Below, piece by piece: positions 43,481 to 59,245 of a stretch of DNA of 64,000 nucleotides (position 1 is the first letter of the stretch; each line of letters begins with the position of its first letter). Source of the stretch: Pseudoduganella namucuonensis (GTDB taxonomy: Bacteria; Pseudomonadota; Gammaproteobacteria; Burkholderiales; Burkholderiaceae_D); NCBI RefSeq assembly GCF_900116645.1, contig NZ_FPBO01000006.1, positions 228,656 through 292,655 on the forward strand, given 5' to 3'. The position numbers and the translations under genes are program-made. Below the pieces are notes generated by a model. That model had not been told where the DNA came from. It worked only from the letters and a program-made list of their open reading frames with translations, and searched no databases.

Positions 43481-43506
43481 AAGTTATAACTTTTTTGTTT
43501 TATAAT
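43481..43506 (+). promoter_or_regulatory. AT-rich promoter with overlapping palindromic operator
   Basis: In an otherwise GC-rich region there is a short AT-rich island (43470-43530). It contains a perfect 12-bp palindrome AAGTTATAACTT (43481-43492) and, 8 nt on, a consensus -10 box TATAAT (43501-43506). The palindrome covers the expected -35 region, the geometry of a repressor or activator site. A related half-site, AGTTATAAAT, follows. The downstream gene starts at GTG 43555. Confidence 0.5.
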
Positions 43507-43554
43507 AGTTATAAATAATAATTATTTCCCTCAAAACCACCACGGGAGACATTC

Positions 43555-44613
43555 GTGAAAATTTCCTCGCGCGCCATCGCCTGCGCCTGCGTCATGCTCG
43601 TACTGGCGCTGGCCGGCCCCGCCGAGGCGCACGTGAAGTGGTTCGCGCAGTGGGACATCGTCTGCCCGCCACGGGATCCAAGACGCGTGCTGTCGCTGGA
43701 CCTGTGGCGGGCCTTCTTCGCCGCCGCGGTGGCCGCGATGGCGGCGCTGGCCGCGCTCGATTGGCATCTCGCCCGCAACGACGCGCTGGACCGCTTCAGC
43801 CGGCGCGTGCACGACGCCGTCGCGCCCCGCGCGATACCGCTGTTGCGCTGCGGGCTGGCCATCTACTTCGTGCTGGCCGCGACTTGCCTGGCGGAGCCCG
43901 CCTACCTCACCCCCGAACTGCGGGCGCCGCACTGGGTGGCGGCGGTGCAACTGGCCGCCGCCGCGCTGGTGCTGTGGCGCCCCACGGCGTGGCTGGCCGG
44001 GCTCGCGCTGATCGGCCTGTACGCGATGGCGGTGGCCGAGTACGGCTGGTTCCACCTGCTGGACTATCCCTTGTTCCTGGGCCTCGGCGTCATCCTGCTG
44101 CTGCCCAAGCTGGCGCGCGGCGACAGCGTCTTGCTGAGCCTGGACGTGCTGCGCGCCAGCGCCGCGGTCACGCTGCTATGGGGCGGCATCGAGAAATTCG
44201 CCTACCCGGAATGGAGCTTCGACCTGATGAAGAACATCTCCTTCCTCAGCCTGGGCGTCTCGCCGGAGACCGCGATGTATATGTACGGCTTCGGCGAAGT
44301 GGCGCTGTCGTTCGGGCTGCTCGCCTTCGGCGTGGGCAGCCAGATCGCCGCCGCGTTGCTGCTGCTGGTGTTCGTGGTCGCGATCCCGCCCTTCGGCATG
44401 GTCGATCTGGTCGGGCACAGCGGCATCATCGCCGGACTCGTGCCGCTGACGCTGACGCGCTCGCGCCTGCGGGTGCGCCTGCGCTCGGCCGCGCGCAATG
44501 CGGCGTGGCACGGCGCCGCCTTTTCGGCCACGCTGGTGGCGCTCGGCATCGGCTACTTCGGCCTGCACGAACTGTACATCGCCCCCAAGACGGCCGCCCG
44601 GCTGCTCGCCTGA
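43555..44613 (+). CDS. DoxX-like multi-pass membrane protein
   Basis: This 352-aa protein starts at GTG 43555 with GGGAGA 7 nt upstream. It has a Sec-type signal ending near AGPAEA, directly followed by HVKWFAQWDI, then about eight hydrophobic segments, including LWRAFFAAAVAAMAALAAL and LLWGGIEKFAYPEWSF. The WGGIEKFAYP segment followed by a helix resembles the DoxX-like superfamily. A role in respiratory or thiol chemistry is known for some DoxX proteins but cannot be assigned here. Upstream lies an AT-rich promoter with a palindrome. Confidence 0.6.
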   Translation: MKISSRAIACACVMLVLALAGPAEAHVKWFAQWDIVCPPRDPRRVLSLDLWRAFFAAAVAAMAALAALDWHLARNDALDRFSRRVHDAVAPRAIPLLRCGLAIYFVLAATCLAEPAYLTPELRAPHWVAAVQLAAAALVLWRPTAWLAGLALIGLYAMAVAEYGWFHLLDYPLFLGLGVILLLPKLARGDSVLLSLDVLRASAAVTLLWGGIEKFAYPEWSFDLMKNISFLSLGVSPETAMYMYGFGEVALSFGLLAFGVGSQIAAALLLLVFVVAIPPFGMVDLVGHSGIIAGLVPLTLTRSRLRVRLRSAARNAAWHGAAFSATLVALGIGYFGLHELYIAPKTAARLLA

Positions 44614-44723
44614 CCTTCCCCCGACTGTCCCCCTGGGCGCCCCCCTCGGGCGGTCCAAGTCCCCGCCGCGCCAATCGTGCGCGGTGGAAATAAAATAAAT
44701 TTTATTCTATGACAAAAAGTTTC

Positions 44724-44749
44724 CGTTGGTAATTGTAAAATTACCAACG
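44724..44749. promoter_or_regulatory. 11-bp perfect dyad upstream of the poly-HAMP kinase gene
   Basis: CGTTGGTAATT and AATTACCAACG are separated by GTAA. There is no T-tract, so it looks like an operator rather than a terminator. It lies about 40 nt upstream of the candidate -35 box, a position suitable for an activator or repressor. Confidence 0.5.
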
Positions 44750-44789
44750 TAACGTTTTCCATACACTATGCCGTTTTGCACTTAATAGC

Positions 44790-44817
44790 TTGACTCGCGG
44801 TGGCACCGGAGTATCTT
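44790..44817 (+). promoter_or_regulatory. Candidate sigma-70 promoter for the poly-HAMP kinase gene
   Basis: TTGACT (44790-44795), a 16-nt spacer, then TATCTT (44812-44817). The -35 matches the consensus at five of six positions and the -10 at four of six. The start codon is at 44865. Confidence 0.45.
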
Positions 44818-44864
44818 TTTACCTGCTCCCCACCCTGCGGCTTTCCCCTCCGAGGACCTCTTCG

Positions 44865-49480
<4,616 letters not shown>

Positions 49481-49481
<1 letters not shown>

Positions 49482-50326
49482 TGGGGGCCGTGACGCCATT
49501 GCGGCGCGAGGCCGCCGCTGAGGTCGAGGAGCTGGAACTGGAGCTGCTGCTGGAGGCGCTGTTCCAGCGCTACGGCTACGACTTCCGCAGCCACGAGCGC
49601 GCCCTGTTGCGGCGCAAGCTGCGCGGCGTGATGCGCACGCGCGGCCTGCGCACGCTGTCCTCGCTGCAGGACCGGGCGCTGCACGACCCGGCTGCGGCCA
49701 GCGCCACGCTGCGCGCGCTGCACGTGCCGCCGGCCACGCTGTTCGACGACACCGACGAGGCGCGCCAGCTGCGCCAGCTGGCCGGCGGCTGCCTGCGCGG
49801 CGCCGCCCTGCCCCGCATCTGGCTGGCCGACTGCGCCGGCGCCGAGCAGGCCTGGACGCTGGCGGTGATCCTGGCCGAGGAGGGCCTGCTGGAGCACACC
49901 GAGATCCACGCCACCGTGGCCAGCGACGAGCAATTGGAGGAGGCGCTGGACGCGGCCATCCCGCTCGATCGCATGGCGGCCGCGCAGGCCGCGTACGCGC
50001 GCGCCGGCGGCGCCGGCCAGCTGGCCTCGCACTTCCAGGTGGACGGCAAGCGCGCCGTGCTGGCGCCCGCCTTGCGCAGCCACATCACGTGGGCGCAGTA
50101 CAACCTGGTGACGGACGCCTCCTTCAACGAGTTCAACCTCATCGCCTGCCGCCGCGCCCTGCCCGACTTCGGGCCGCTGCTGCGCCAGCGCGTGCTGCAC
50201 CTGTTCCACGAAAGCCTGGCGCCGTTCGGCATCCTCGGGCTGGACCGCCCGCTGCAGCAATCCGACCCGCTGTGGGGCAGCTACGCCCCCGCCGCCCCGG
50301 CGCCCTGGCACCGCCGCATCGCTTGA
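49481..50326 (+). CDS. Degenerate CheR-type methyltransferase-like protein
   Basis: This 281-aa protein starts at ATG 49481, overlapping the kinase stop (TGATG). The N-terminal helical domain matches CheR-like proteins (LLEALFQRYGYDFRSHERALLRRKL, RTRGLRTLSSLQDRAL). In the SAM-binding domain the usual SAGCSTGEEPYSLA is replaced by LADCAGAEQAWTLAV. Later motifs read ITWAQYNLVTD and FNEFNLIACRRAL where active CheR has FDLILCRNVLIYF. The fold is recognisable, but methyltransferase activity is doubtful. Tight coupling suggests it works with the kinase. No cheB, cheA or receptor gene is adjacent. Confidence 0.8.
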
Positions 50327-50335
50327 ACGCCCGCG

Positions 50336-50959
50336 TCAGCCGGCGGCCGCGCTGGGGCGCTCCGCGATGCGGTCGCGCCAGGCCTGCAGGTGCGGCAGGC
50401 CTTCCGCGCTGGGCCGGAACTTCATCAGCCCGCGCGCGAACTCCACCGCGCAGAAGGCCGTGATGTCGGCGATGGTGAAGCGCAGTCCCGCCACGTAGGG
50501 CTGGCCGGCCAGCACCTGGTCCAGCCAGCGCAGCGGCTCGCGCACCTTCTCGCCCTGCGAGGCGCCGAAGTCGGGGAACTGCGGCTGCTCCAGCGCGGCC
50601 AGGCCGGGATGGGTGTGGCGCACGCAGTTGGCGATGCCCGCGAACACATGCAGCTCGACGCGGCGGTCCGCCATCTCGATGAAGGCGCGGTCGTCGTAGC
50701 CGTCGCCCATCAGGTTCGGTTCCGGGTACAGGCCCTCCAGGTAGGTGCAGATGGCGCGCGTCTCGGTCAACACGCGGCCGTCGTCCAGTTCCAGCGCGGG
50801 CACGCGGCCGAAGGGATTCTTGGCGATGAATTCCTCGCCGCGGTTCTGCAGCGCGCCCAGGTCGATATTGACGGTCTCGATATCGTTGACGCCCTTCTCG
50901 GCCAGGAACATGGCCACCCGGCGGGGATTGGGCGCGCGTGCGCTCGTGTACAGTTTCAT
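50336..50959 (-). CDS. Glutathione S-transferase family protein
   Basis: This 207-aa protein starts at ATG 50959. Its thioredoxin-like N-terminal domain is MKLYTSARAPNPRRVAMFLAEKG then FGRVPALELDDGRVLTETRAICTYLE, and its C-terminal helical domain includes PYVAGLRFTIADITAFCAVEFA. Residues near the N terminus (TSARAPN) replace the catalytic Tyr/Ser/Cys context seen in some classes, so the catalytic residue is uncertain. It lies 4 nt downstream of a second GST gene, likely one transcript. Detoxification of an electrophile is a family-level guess only. Confidence 0.88.
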   Translation of the reverse strand: MKLYTSARAPNPRRVAMFLAEKGVNDIETVNIDLGALQNRGEEFIAKNPFGRVPALELDDGRVLTETRAICTYLEGLYPEPNLMGDGYDDRAFIEMADRRVELHVFAGIANCVRHTHPGLAALEQPQFPDFGASQGEKVREPLRWLDQVLAGQPYVAGLRFTIADITAFCAVEFARGLMKFRPSAEGLPHLQAWRDRIAERPSAAAG

Positions 50960-50963
50960 GGGC

Positions 50964-51671
50964 TTAAACACCTTTCTCGCGGGATTGTCCGGTCTCCAGC
51001 ATTTTGCGCGCTTCCGCCGCGAACTGCTCGGTTTTTTCGGCGCTGGCCGTGCGGTCCAGCCGCGATGGCGGCAGCGTGATGCCGCGCTGCACGGCGGGCC
51101 GCCCTCCCACCAGCGCCAGCCAGCGCTGCAGGTGCGGCAGGCCGTCCGTGTCCACGCCGGACCAGCTGTGCGTGCGCACCCAGGCCCAGTTGGCGATGTC
51201 GGCGATGGAATAGTCGCCGGCCAGATATTCATGGTCCCGCAGGTGGCCGTCCAGCACGCGGAACAGCCGCTTGCTCTCGCCCTGGTAGCGGTCGATGGCG
51301 GCGGGGATCTTTTCGGGGAAATAGCGGTAGAACACATTGGCCTGCCCCATCATCGGGCCGATGCCGCCCATCTGGAACATCAGCCATTGCAGCACCCGCG
51401 AGCGGGCCTTGGCGCCGGCCGGCATCAGGCGGCCCGTCTTCTCGGCCAGGTAGATCAGGATGGCGCCGGACTCGAACACGGCGAAGTCGTCCTCCGCGCG
51501 GTCGACGATGGCCGGGATGCGCCCGTTCGGATTGATGGCCAGGAACCACGGCTCTTTCTGCGTGCCCGCCGCCAGGTCCAGCGCGTGCAGTTCATAGGGC
51601 AGTTCGAGCTCCTCGAGCGCGATGGAGATCTTGTGGCCGTTGGGCGTGGCCGCTGTGTACAGATCGATCAT
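50964..51671 (-). CDS. yfcG: Glutathione S-transferase, YfcG/YghU-like disulfide-bond oxidoreductase
   Basis: This 235-aa protein strongly resembles the nu-class GSTs YfcG/Ygh[22 protein letters not shown] with the conserved TPNGHK segment, [47 protein letters not shown], and [13 protein letters not shown]. These enzymes use glutathione to reduce disulfides. The C-terminal tail is about 20 aa longer than in E. coli YfcG as I recall it. It is the first gene of a two-GST operon and lies 10 nt downstream of the RNase T2 gene on the same strand. Confidence 0.85.
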   Translation of the reverse strand: MIDLYTAATPNGHKISIALEELELPYELHALDLAAGTQKEPWFLAINPNGRIPAIVDRAEDDFAVFESGAILIYLAEKTGRLMPAGAKARSRVLQWLMFQMGGIGPMMGQANVFYRYFPEKIPAAIDRYQGESKRLFRVLDGHLRDHEYLAGDYSIADIANWAWVRTHSWSGVDTDGLPHLQRWLALVGGRPAVQRGITLPPSRLDRTASAEKTEQFAAEARKMLETGQSREKGV

Positions 51672-51681
51672 GGACGTCCTT

Positions 51682-52407
51682 TCAAATCTTGCTGGGGAAG
51701 ATGAACTCGTTGCCGCAATTGCCGTAGCTGTTGGCGCCGCCCTTGGTCCTCATCGGCGCGCCCGGCTGCTGCTGGCCCCACTCGAAGGAGACGTACAGCG
51801 AATTGACGAACTTGCCTTTGCACTTCAGGTGGACCGCGCCGTCCAGTTTGGGCAGCTTCTTCGCGATCACCGCGTCGAACTCGGAACGGGCCACGGGCCG
51901 GTCCAGCATGGGCGCGACCGCGTCGGCGAAGGTCTTGGTGTGCTCCAGCGCCCAGCCGAAGTAGTCGGCCGGCTTCATCGGCGAGCAGGTGCCGTGCTTG
52001 ACCCACTCGTGGCGCTCAAGGCATTTCTCCAGCCCCGCCATATAGCCCTTGCCCGCGTTCCAGGCCTTCGATTCGTACAAGCCCTCGGGCTTGGGATAGG
52101 CGCAGAACTTGCCGCCGCCGTTGTCCTTGCCCTTGCCTTTGCAGGCGGAGCCGCAGGTGCCGGACGGGTAGCCCGCCTGATAGTTCGGCCACAAGCCGTG
52201 CAGCTGCACGCCCGGCTTGGGGAAGCTGGCGCAGCTGGGATCGCTCCTGCCGCCGGAGCCCATGCAGAAGGTGGCGGGCACGGTCAGTTCGAGGCGATAG
52301 TACTTGGGCTTGCTGGGGTCGATGCTGCAGCTGGGGCCGTCCGGGCGGGCGGCGTGGGCGCCCGCCGCCATGGCCAGGGCGGCGATCGTGCCGATGAGTG
52401 CGCGCAT
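51682..52407 (-). CDS. Secreted ribonuclease T2 family protein
   Basis: This is a 241-aa protein from ATG 52407. The frame upstream to 52566 is not supported by a signal or a ribosome-binding site. The signal peptide ([19 protein letters not shown]) is followed by a Cys-rich domain with both RNase T2 active-site segments: HGLWPNY (about residue 70) and HEWVKHGTC (about 135). It would cleave RNA non-specifically in the periplasm or outside the cell, like RNase I. The Lys/Gly-rich insertion [11 protein letters not shown] lies between the two motifs. Confidence 0.92.
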   Translation of the reverse strand: MRALIGTIAALAMAAGAHAARPDGPSCSIDPSKPKYYRLELTVPATFCMGSGGRSDPSCASFPKPGVQLHGLWPNYQAGYPSGTCGSACKGKGKDNGGGKFCAYPKPEGLYESKAWNAGKGYMAGLEKCLERHEWVKHGTCSPMKPADYFGWALEHTKTFADAVAPMLDRPVARSEFDAVIAKKLPKLDGAVHLKCKGKFVNSLYVSFEWGQQQPGAPMRTKGGANSYGNCGNEFIFPSKI

Positions 52408-52889
52408 GGTTTCTCTCGTGTGGTAAAACCGCAAGTGTAGGCGAAATCCACGGAAAAGACGGGCAAAAAAAGACCGGCTGATCTCTGGAGGAAAGGAGCC
52501 GGTCGAAACGCTTTTGGAGCGCGGGGATATCGTGCCGCATCTGAGGGATACGGCAACCTGGCGCACGGAGGAGGCCGCGCGCTACAGGTGTTACTTTGCC
52601 AGCAATCTTGCCGCCGAGGCTTAGGAGTTCATTAAAGACCCGGCGGCCAAATGTAACAATTAAAACAAGGCAAACCGTCCAGGCAAAAAAAACCCGCAAT
52701 CGTTGGATTGCGGGCCAAGGGATTCAAATCGGGAGAGATTTGAAAGAGCGATAAGATCATCTCACTGCATCATGACCGGCGGATGACATCGCGCGCCAGT
52801 CAATCGGTGGTAAGGTGGAGCTCCGAATCCGTGCTGTCAGACGTAAGATTAGTACATAGAAACACCTTAGAATCTCTCGAATAGTCACA
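52408..52889. other. Intergenic region of about 480 nt
   Basis: No convincing gene is seen. The left part is GC-rich and is probably the leader of the RNase gene. The middle contains an intrinsic terminator reading on the minus strand (52685-52714). The right part (52715-52889) is less GC-rich and precedes the YceI-like gene. The presence of a minus-strand terminator with no minus-strand gene upstream of it leaves room for a small RNA. Confidence 0.6.
52685..52714 (-). terminator. Minus-strand intrinsic terminator, possibly of a small RNA
   Basis: Read on the minus strand, CCCGCAATC, a CAAC loop and GATTGCGGG form a 9-bp stem followed by eight T residues. It faces leftward. The only upstream minus-strand sequence is about 175 nt of intergenic DNA and then the 5' end of a plus-strand gene. 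Confidence 0.75.
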
Positions 52890-53645
52890 ATGCCGAAATA
52901 TCTGCGTTTCCATGCAACACGCCGGACCTTTTTACCGCTGACGGCGGCCTTGCTCGCGGCCCTGCTCGCGGCATGCGCGCCGCTGAGCGGCATGCTGCCA
53001 GGGGCCTCGCCGGAGGCCGCCCCGCCCTCGGCAGCCGCCGCGACGGTCCCGCCCGACGCCTGGCTGGACCAGGCGCGCGCGGCCCGGCGCCAGGTCTTGC
53101 GCATCGATACGGCGACGTCGCTGATCGCGGTCACGGTCCGCCGCGGCGGCGCCCTGGCGCGGCTGGGGCACGACCACGTGATCGCCACGCGCGGCCTGTC
53201 CGGCTGGGCGGTGCCGGCCGCCGGCGCCAAGCCGGGCAGGACCAGCTTCAGCTTCCGCCTGGACCAGATGATCGTCGACGACACGGAACTGCGCGCCGTC
53301 GCGGGCCTGAACACGGTTCCGTCCGCCGACGCGATCTCCGGCACGCGCAACAACATGCTGGTCAAGGTGCTGGACGCGGAACAATACCCGGAAGTGCGCG
53401 TCGTGGCCGACACCACCGGCCCCGGCGCGCCGCTGGAGACGGCCATCACGCTGCATGGCGTGACCCGCCACTACGCGGTGCCCGCCACCCTGAGCGCGAG
53501 CGGCGGCCGCGTGACGGCCAGCGGCACGGTGCAGCTCAAGCAAAGCGATTTCGGCATCAAGCCGTTTTCCGTGCTGGGCGGCGCGCTGGCCGTGCAGGAC
53601 GAGATGGAGTTGCGCTTCGAGATCAGCGCCGTGAAGGCGCGTTAG
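52890..53645 (+). CDS. YceI-family lipoprotein
   Basis: This 251-aa protein has a lipoprotein signal with lipobox LLAAC near residue 29, a Pro/Ala-rich linker, and a YceI-like beta-barrel domain. The domain has RIDTATSLIAVTVRRGG, RLGHDHVIATRGLSG, GTRNNMLVKVLDAEQYPEVRVVAD, and DFGIKPFSVLGGALAVQDEMELRFEI. YceI domains bind long-chain or polyisoprenoid lipids in the periplasm. No ribosome-binding site is obvious at ATG 52890. It is convergent with the LysE gene at 7 nt. Confidence 0.85.
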   Translation: MPKYLRFHATRRTFLPLTAALLAALLAACAPLSGMLPGASPEAAPPSAAAATVPPDAWLDQARAARRQVLRIDTATSLIAVTVRRGGALARLGHDHVIATRGLSGWAVPAAGAKPGRTSFSFRLDQMIVDDTELRAVAGLNTVPSADAISGTRNNMLVKVLDAEQYPEVRVVADTTGPGAPLETAITLHGVTRHYAVPATLSASGGRVTASGTVQLKQSDFGIKPFSVLGGALAVQDEMELRFEISAVKAR

Positions 53646-53652
53646 CGAGAAC

Positions 53653-54303
53653 TCAGCGCGCCGCGATCAGGCGCACGCCCAGGCCGATGAAGATGGCGCC
53701 GGCGGTCCGGTCCAGCCACAGGCCGGCGCGCGGATTGCGGTTGATCCATTTGCCGACCGTGCCGGAGAAATAACCCAGCAACCCGAACAGCACGCAGGCC
53801 TGCAGCGTGAAAATCAAGCCCAGTTGCGCGGTCTGCCAGCTGACGCCGCCGCGCTCGGCGACGACGAACTGCGGCAGGAAGGACAGGAAGAACAGCACGA
53901 CCTTGGGGTTGATGCTGTTGGCGAACAAGCCCTTGCCGAACAGCGCCAGCAGCGAGCCGTCCGCGCTTCCCTTGCCGTCGCCGCGCCCGTTCTCGTCCAC
54001 GCGCGCGCCGCCCTTGCTGCGCAGCGCGCCCCAGCCCAGCCACACCAGGTACAGGCCGCCGAACACCTTGAGCGCCGTGAAGGCCACCGGCGAGGCGGCG
54101 ATCAGCGCGCTCACGCCCAGCGTCGCCAGCAGCGTGTGCGTCAAACACCCCAGCGCGCACCCCAGGCCGAACACGATGCCCCGCGCGCGTCCGCGCGACA
54201 TGCCCACGCCCAGCACCATCAGGTTGTCAGGTCCCGGCGAGGCCGTGATCAAAATGGCGGCGGCCAGAAAACCATAGAATTGGTCGGGCGATATCAGCAA
54301 CAT
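53653..54303 (-). CDS. LysE/RhtB-family amino-acid exporter
   Basis: This 216-aa protein has about six membrane helices and the LysE/RhtB signature ITASPGPDNLMVLGVGMSRGRARGIVFGLGCALG near the N terminus, plus FANSINPKVVLFFLSFLPQFV in the middle. A hydrophilic Gly/Asp/Lys-rich loop (about residues 98-115) lies between helices three and four. It would export an amino acid or homoserine-lactone-like compound; the substrate is unknown. GGA lies 7 nt before the ATG. Confidence 0.92.
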   Translation of the reverse strand: MLLISPDQFYGFLAAAILITASPGPDNLMVLGVGMSRGRARGIVFGLGCALGCLTHTLLATLGVSALIAASPVAFTALKVFGGLYLVWLGWGALRSKGGARVDENGRGDGKGSADGSLLALFGKGLFANSINPKVVLFFLSFLPQFVVAERGGVSWQTAQLGLIFTLQACVLFGLLGYFSGTVGKWINRNPRAGLWLDRTAGAIFIGLGVRLIAAR

Positions 54304-54384
54304 ATGTATTCCGTCTATAGTCGATTAGAATATGGCAAGTTCGCCATTTTACTATCACCGCGCTGTGCCACAGCGGCAAACAAC

Positions 54385-57408
<3,024 letters not shown>

Positions 57409-57477
57409 CGTCCTTCCCGCAAGCGTTGTGTGCGCTGGGCAACCGAGTCCGCCCGCGCGCCGACGTATGCTGGACGC

Positions 57478-58515
57478 ATGAAACGTGACCTCCCCGCGAC
57501 CGACGCCCCCGCAGCCGCCAAGGCGGCCGGCCTGCGCTATGTGATGGACCGCCTGCCCGGCCTGGGCCGCCGTCCCGGCGGCAAGCGCTTCCGCTATGTC
57601 GACGCCGACGGACGGCCGGTGCGCGATCCCGAGACATTGGCGCGCATCCGCGCGCTCGCCATCCCGCCCGCCTGGCGCGACGTGTGGATCTGCCCGCTGC
57701 CGCACGGCCACCTGCAAGCGACGGGCCGCGACGCGCGCGGCCGCAAGCAATACCGCTACCACCCGCACTGGCGCCGCGTGCGCGACGAGGTCAAGTACGA
57801 CCGCATGCTGGCGTTCGGGCAGGCGCTGCCGCGGATCCGCCAAAGCGTGGAAGAGGCCCTGAAGCTGCCCGGCCTGCCGCGCGAAAAGGTGCTCGCCACG
57901 GTGGTGATGCTGCTGCAGACCACGATGATGCGGATCGGTAACGAGGAATACGCGCGCGAAAACAAGTCATTCGGCCTGACGACGCTGCGCAACCGGCACG
58001 TGCGGATAGACGGCGGCGCGGTCGAGTTCCGCTTCCGCGGCAAGAGCGGCGTGCAACACGCCGTGCGGGTGCAGGACCGGCGCCTGGCGCGCATCATCCG
58101 CGGCACGCGCGACCTGCCGGGTCAGGACCTGTTCCAGTACGTGGACGACGACGGCGCGCTGCACAGCGTGGGCTCGGCCGACGTGAACGACTACCTGCGC
58201 GCCATCAGCGGCGAGGACTATACGGCCAAGGACTTCCGCACCTGGCACGGCACGGTGCTGGCCGCGCTGGCCCTGCACGAGACGGGGCCGGCCGAAACGG
58301 CGGCGGAGGCCAAGCGCAACATCGTGCGCGCGATCGAGACGGTGGCGGGCAAGCTGGGCAACACACCGTCGGTGTGCCGCAAATGCTATGTGCATCCGGC
58401 GGTGCTGGACGCCTATCTGGAAGGCGTCACCCTGCCCGAGTGCGAGGCCTGCGACCCGCTGGAGCCCAGCGAGGCCGCCCTGCTGGCCCTGCTGCGCCTG
58501 CGGCTGGCCGCTTGA
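57478..58515 (+). CDS. DNA topoisomerase IB (poxvirus-like bacterial type)
   Basis: This is a 345-aa protein from ATG 57478. The 16 codons upstream from 57430 lack a start signal. Bacterial topoisomerase IB hallmarks are YVDADGRPVRDPETLARIRALAIPPAW, KQYRYHPHWRRVRDEVKYDRM, RGKSGVQHAVRV (catalytic Lys region), YTAKDFRTWHGT (Arg and His), and SVCRKCYVHP with the active-site Tyr near residue 304. It relaxes supercoils through a 3'-phosphotyrosine intermediate. The gene ends 24 nt before the convergent membrane-protein gene. Confidence 0.93.
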   Translation: MKRDLPATDAPAAAKAAGLRYVMDRLPGLGRRPGGKRFRYVDADGRPVRDPETLARIRALAIPPAWRDVWICPLPHGHLQATGRDARGRKQYRYHPHWRRVRDEVKYDRMLAFGQALPRIRQSVEEALKLPGLPREKVLATVVMLLQTTMMRIGNEEYARENKSFGLTTLRNRHVRIDGGAVEFRFRGKSGVQHAVRVQDRRLARIIRGTRDLPGQDLFQYVDDDGALHSVGSADVNDYLRAISGEDYTAKDFRTWHGTVLAALALHETGPAETAAEAKRNIVRAIETVAGKLGNTPSVCRKCYVHPAVLDAYLEGVTLPECEACDPLEPSEAALLALLRLRLAA

Positions 58516-58539
58516 ATGATCGGGCCGCCGGCCGGTCGA

Positions 58540-58950
58540 TCAAAAGCCCCGGGCGCGCTGCGTGTAGTCCGAATAGGCGGGAATGGCGACCGCGGCCAGA
58601 ATGCCGACGACGGCGAAACCGACAAAAATGATCAGCCCCCACTTGGTCCACTTGCGCTGGACGCGGTTGAACTCCTCCAAGCTGTCCCAGCGCTTGTTAC
58701 GCCACGCCAGCTCGCGGCCCTTGAAGCCCAGGTAGATGCCGACGATGAAGCCGACATAGGGAATCAGCGCCAGCAAGCCTATCCAGGTCTTGTTGCCGAT
58801 GGCCCAGATCCAATTCCAAAGGAAAGCGCCCCACGACCAGCCTTTGACGCCGGGCGGTATCACCGCGCCCGAACCCATGCCGGAAGTGTTTTCAGAGTCG
58901 GGATACGCGGTCGAAACGTCCGAGGTGGGCGGCAAATAGGGATTCGTCAT
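58540..58950 (-). CDS. Small membrane protein with pilin-like C-terminal helix
   Basis: This 136-aa protein has a Pro/Ser/Thr-rich N terminus. It then has a DUF2628-like membrane region (VKGWSWGAFLWNWIWAIGNKTWIGLLALIPYVGFIVGIYLGFKGRELAWRNKRW by position 35-88, not quoted in one piece elsewhere) and a last helix. That last helix, VVGILAAVAIPAYSDYTQRA, closely matches the N-terminal helix core of type IV pilins but lies at the C terminus. There is no prepilin peptidase site (no GFTLIE before it). High GC and position just outside the low-GC array place it on the host side of the composition boundary. Function unknown. Confidence 0.7.
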   Translation of the reverse strand: MTNPYLPPTSDVSTAYPDSENTSGMGSGAVIPPGVKGWSWGAFLWNWIWAIGNKTWIGLLALIPYVGFIVGIYLGFKGRELAWRNKRWDSLEEFNRVQRKWTKWGLIIFVGFAVVGILAAVAIPAYSDYTQRARGF

Positions 58951-59245
58951 GTGCGCTCTTTCAGTTCGGTGGAGAAGTCACTGCTTACCAGGCAGCAACA
59001 TAGCAGAAACGGCATCGCTGGAAACTATCGAATTCTATCTGGCCTGGTACCCCGACTGCACGCAGAGCGTCCAAAAAGTCGGGGGACCTCACTGGGCTAT
59101 GAGTGCAGTTTATTTCCGCAGAGCCAGATTTGACCTGACAGATGCTGTCAGATGGGATAGAGTCTCCCTTGATCCGCAGCTAAAAGCTGACAATGGCTCA
59201 GGTGGTTAAACCGTCCTAAAAAACACAATCTCTCTACATACCCGT
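58951..59245. other. Composition boundary and leader of the low-GC array
   Basis: About 295 nt without a convincing gene. GC content falls across this stretch. It contains a hairpin CTGACAG-ATG-CTGTCAG (59135-59151) and the first, most diverged copy of the array motif (59177-59192). An 86-codon open frame here overlaps the start of the minus-strand neighbour and has no recognisable protein features. Confidence 0.5.
59177..59192 (+). repeat. Array motif copy 1 (CAGCTAAAAGCTGACA)
   Basis: Matches the consensus CGGCCAnnAGCnGaCg with two changes in the left half and the final base altered. It lies 53 nt before the first array gene and marks the left limit of the motif series. Confidence 0.6.

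Larger units (their letters stand above)
44614..44864 (+). other. Intergenic region upstream of the poly-HAMP kinase
   Basis: This 251-nt gene-free stretch is GC-rich at its left end and AT-rich from about 44690. It contains the dyad at 44724-44749 and the candidate promoter at 44790-44817, each listed separately. I see no small gene in it. Confidence 0.6.

Noticed and set aside
52693..52760. tRNA-like fold suggested by a GGGATTCAAATCGGG segment
   Set aside because: There is no acceptor stem, anticodon arm or D-arm arrangement; the strong part is just a minus-strand terminator.
58949..59209. 86-codon plus-strand open frame at the left edge of the low-GC region
   Set aside because: It begins on the start codon of the minus-strand membrane-protein gene, has no ribosome-binding site, runs through motif copy 1, and its translation shows no family-like features.
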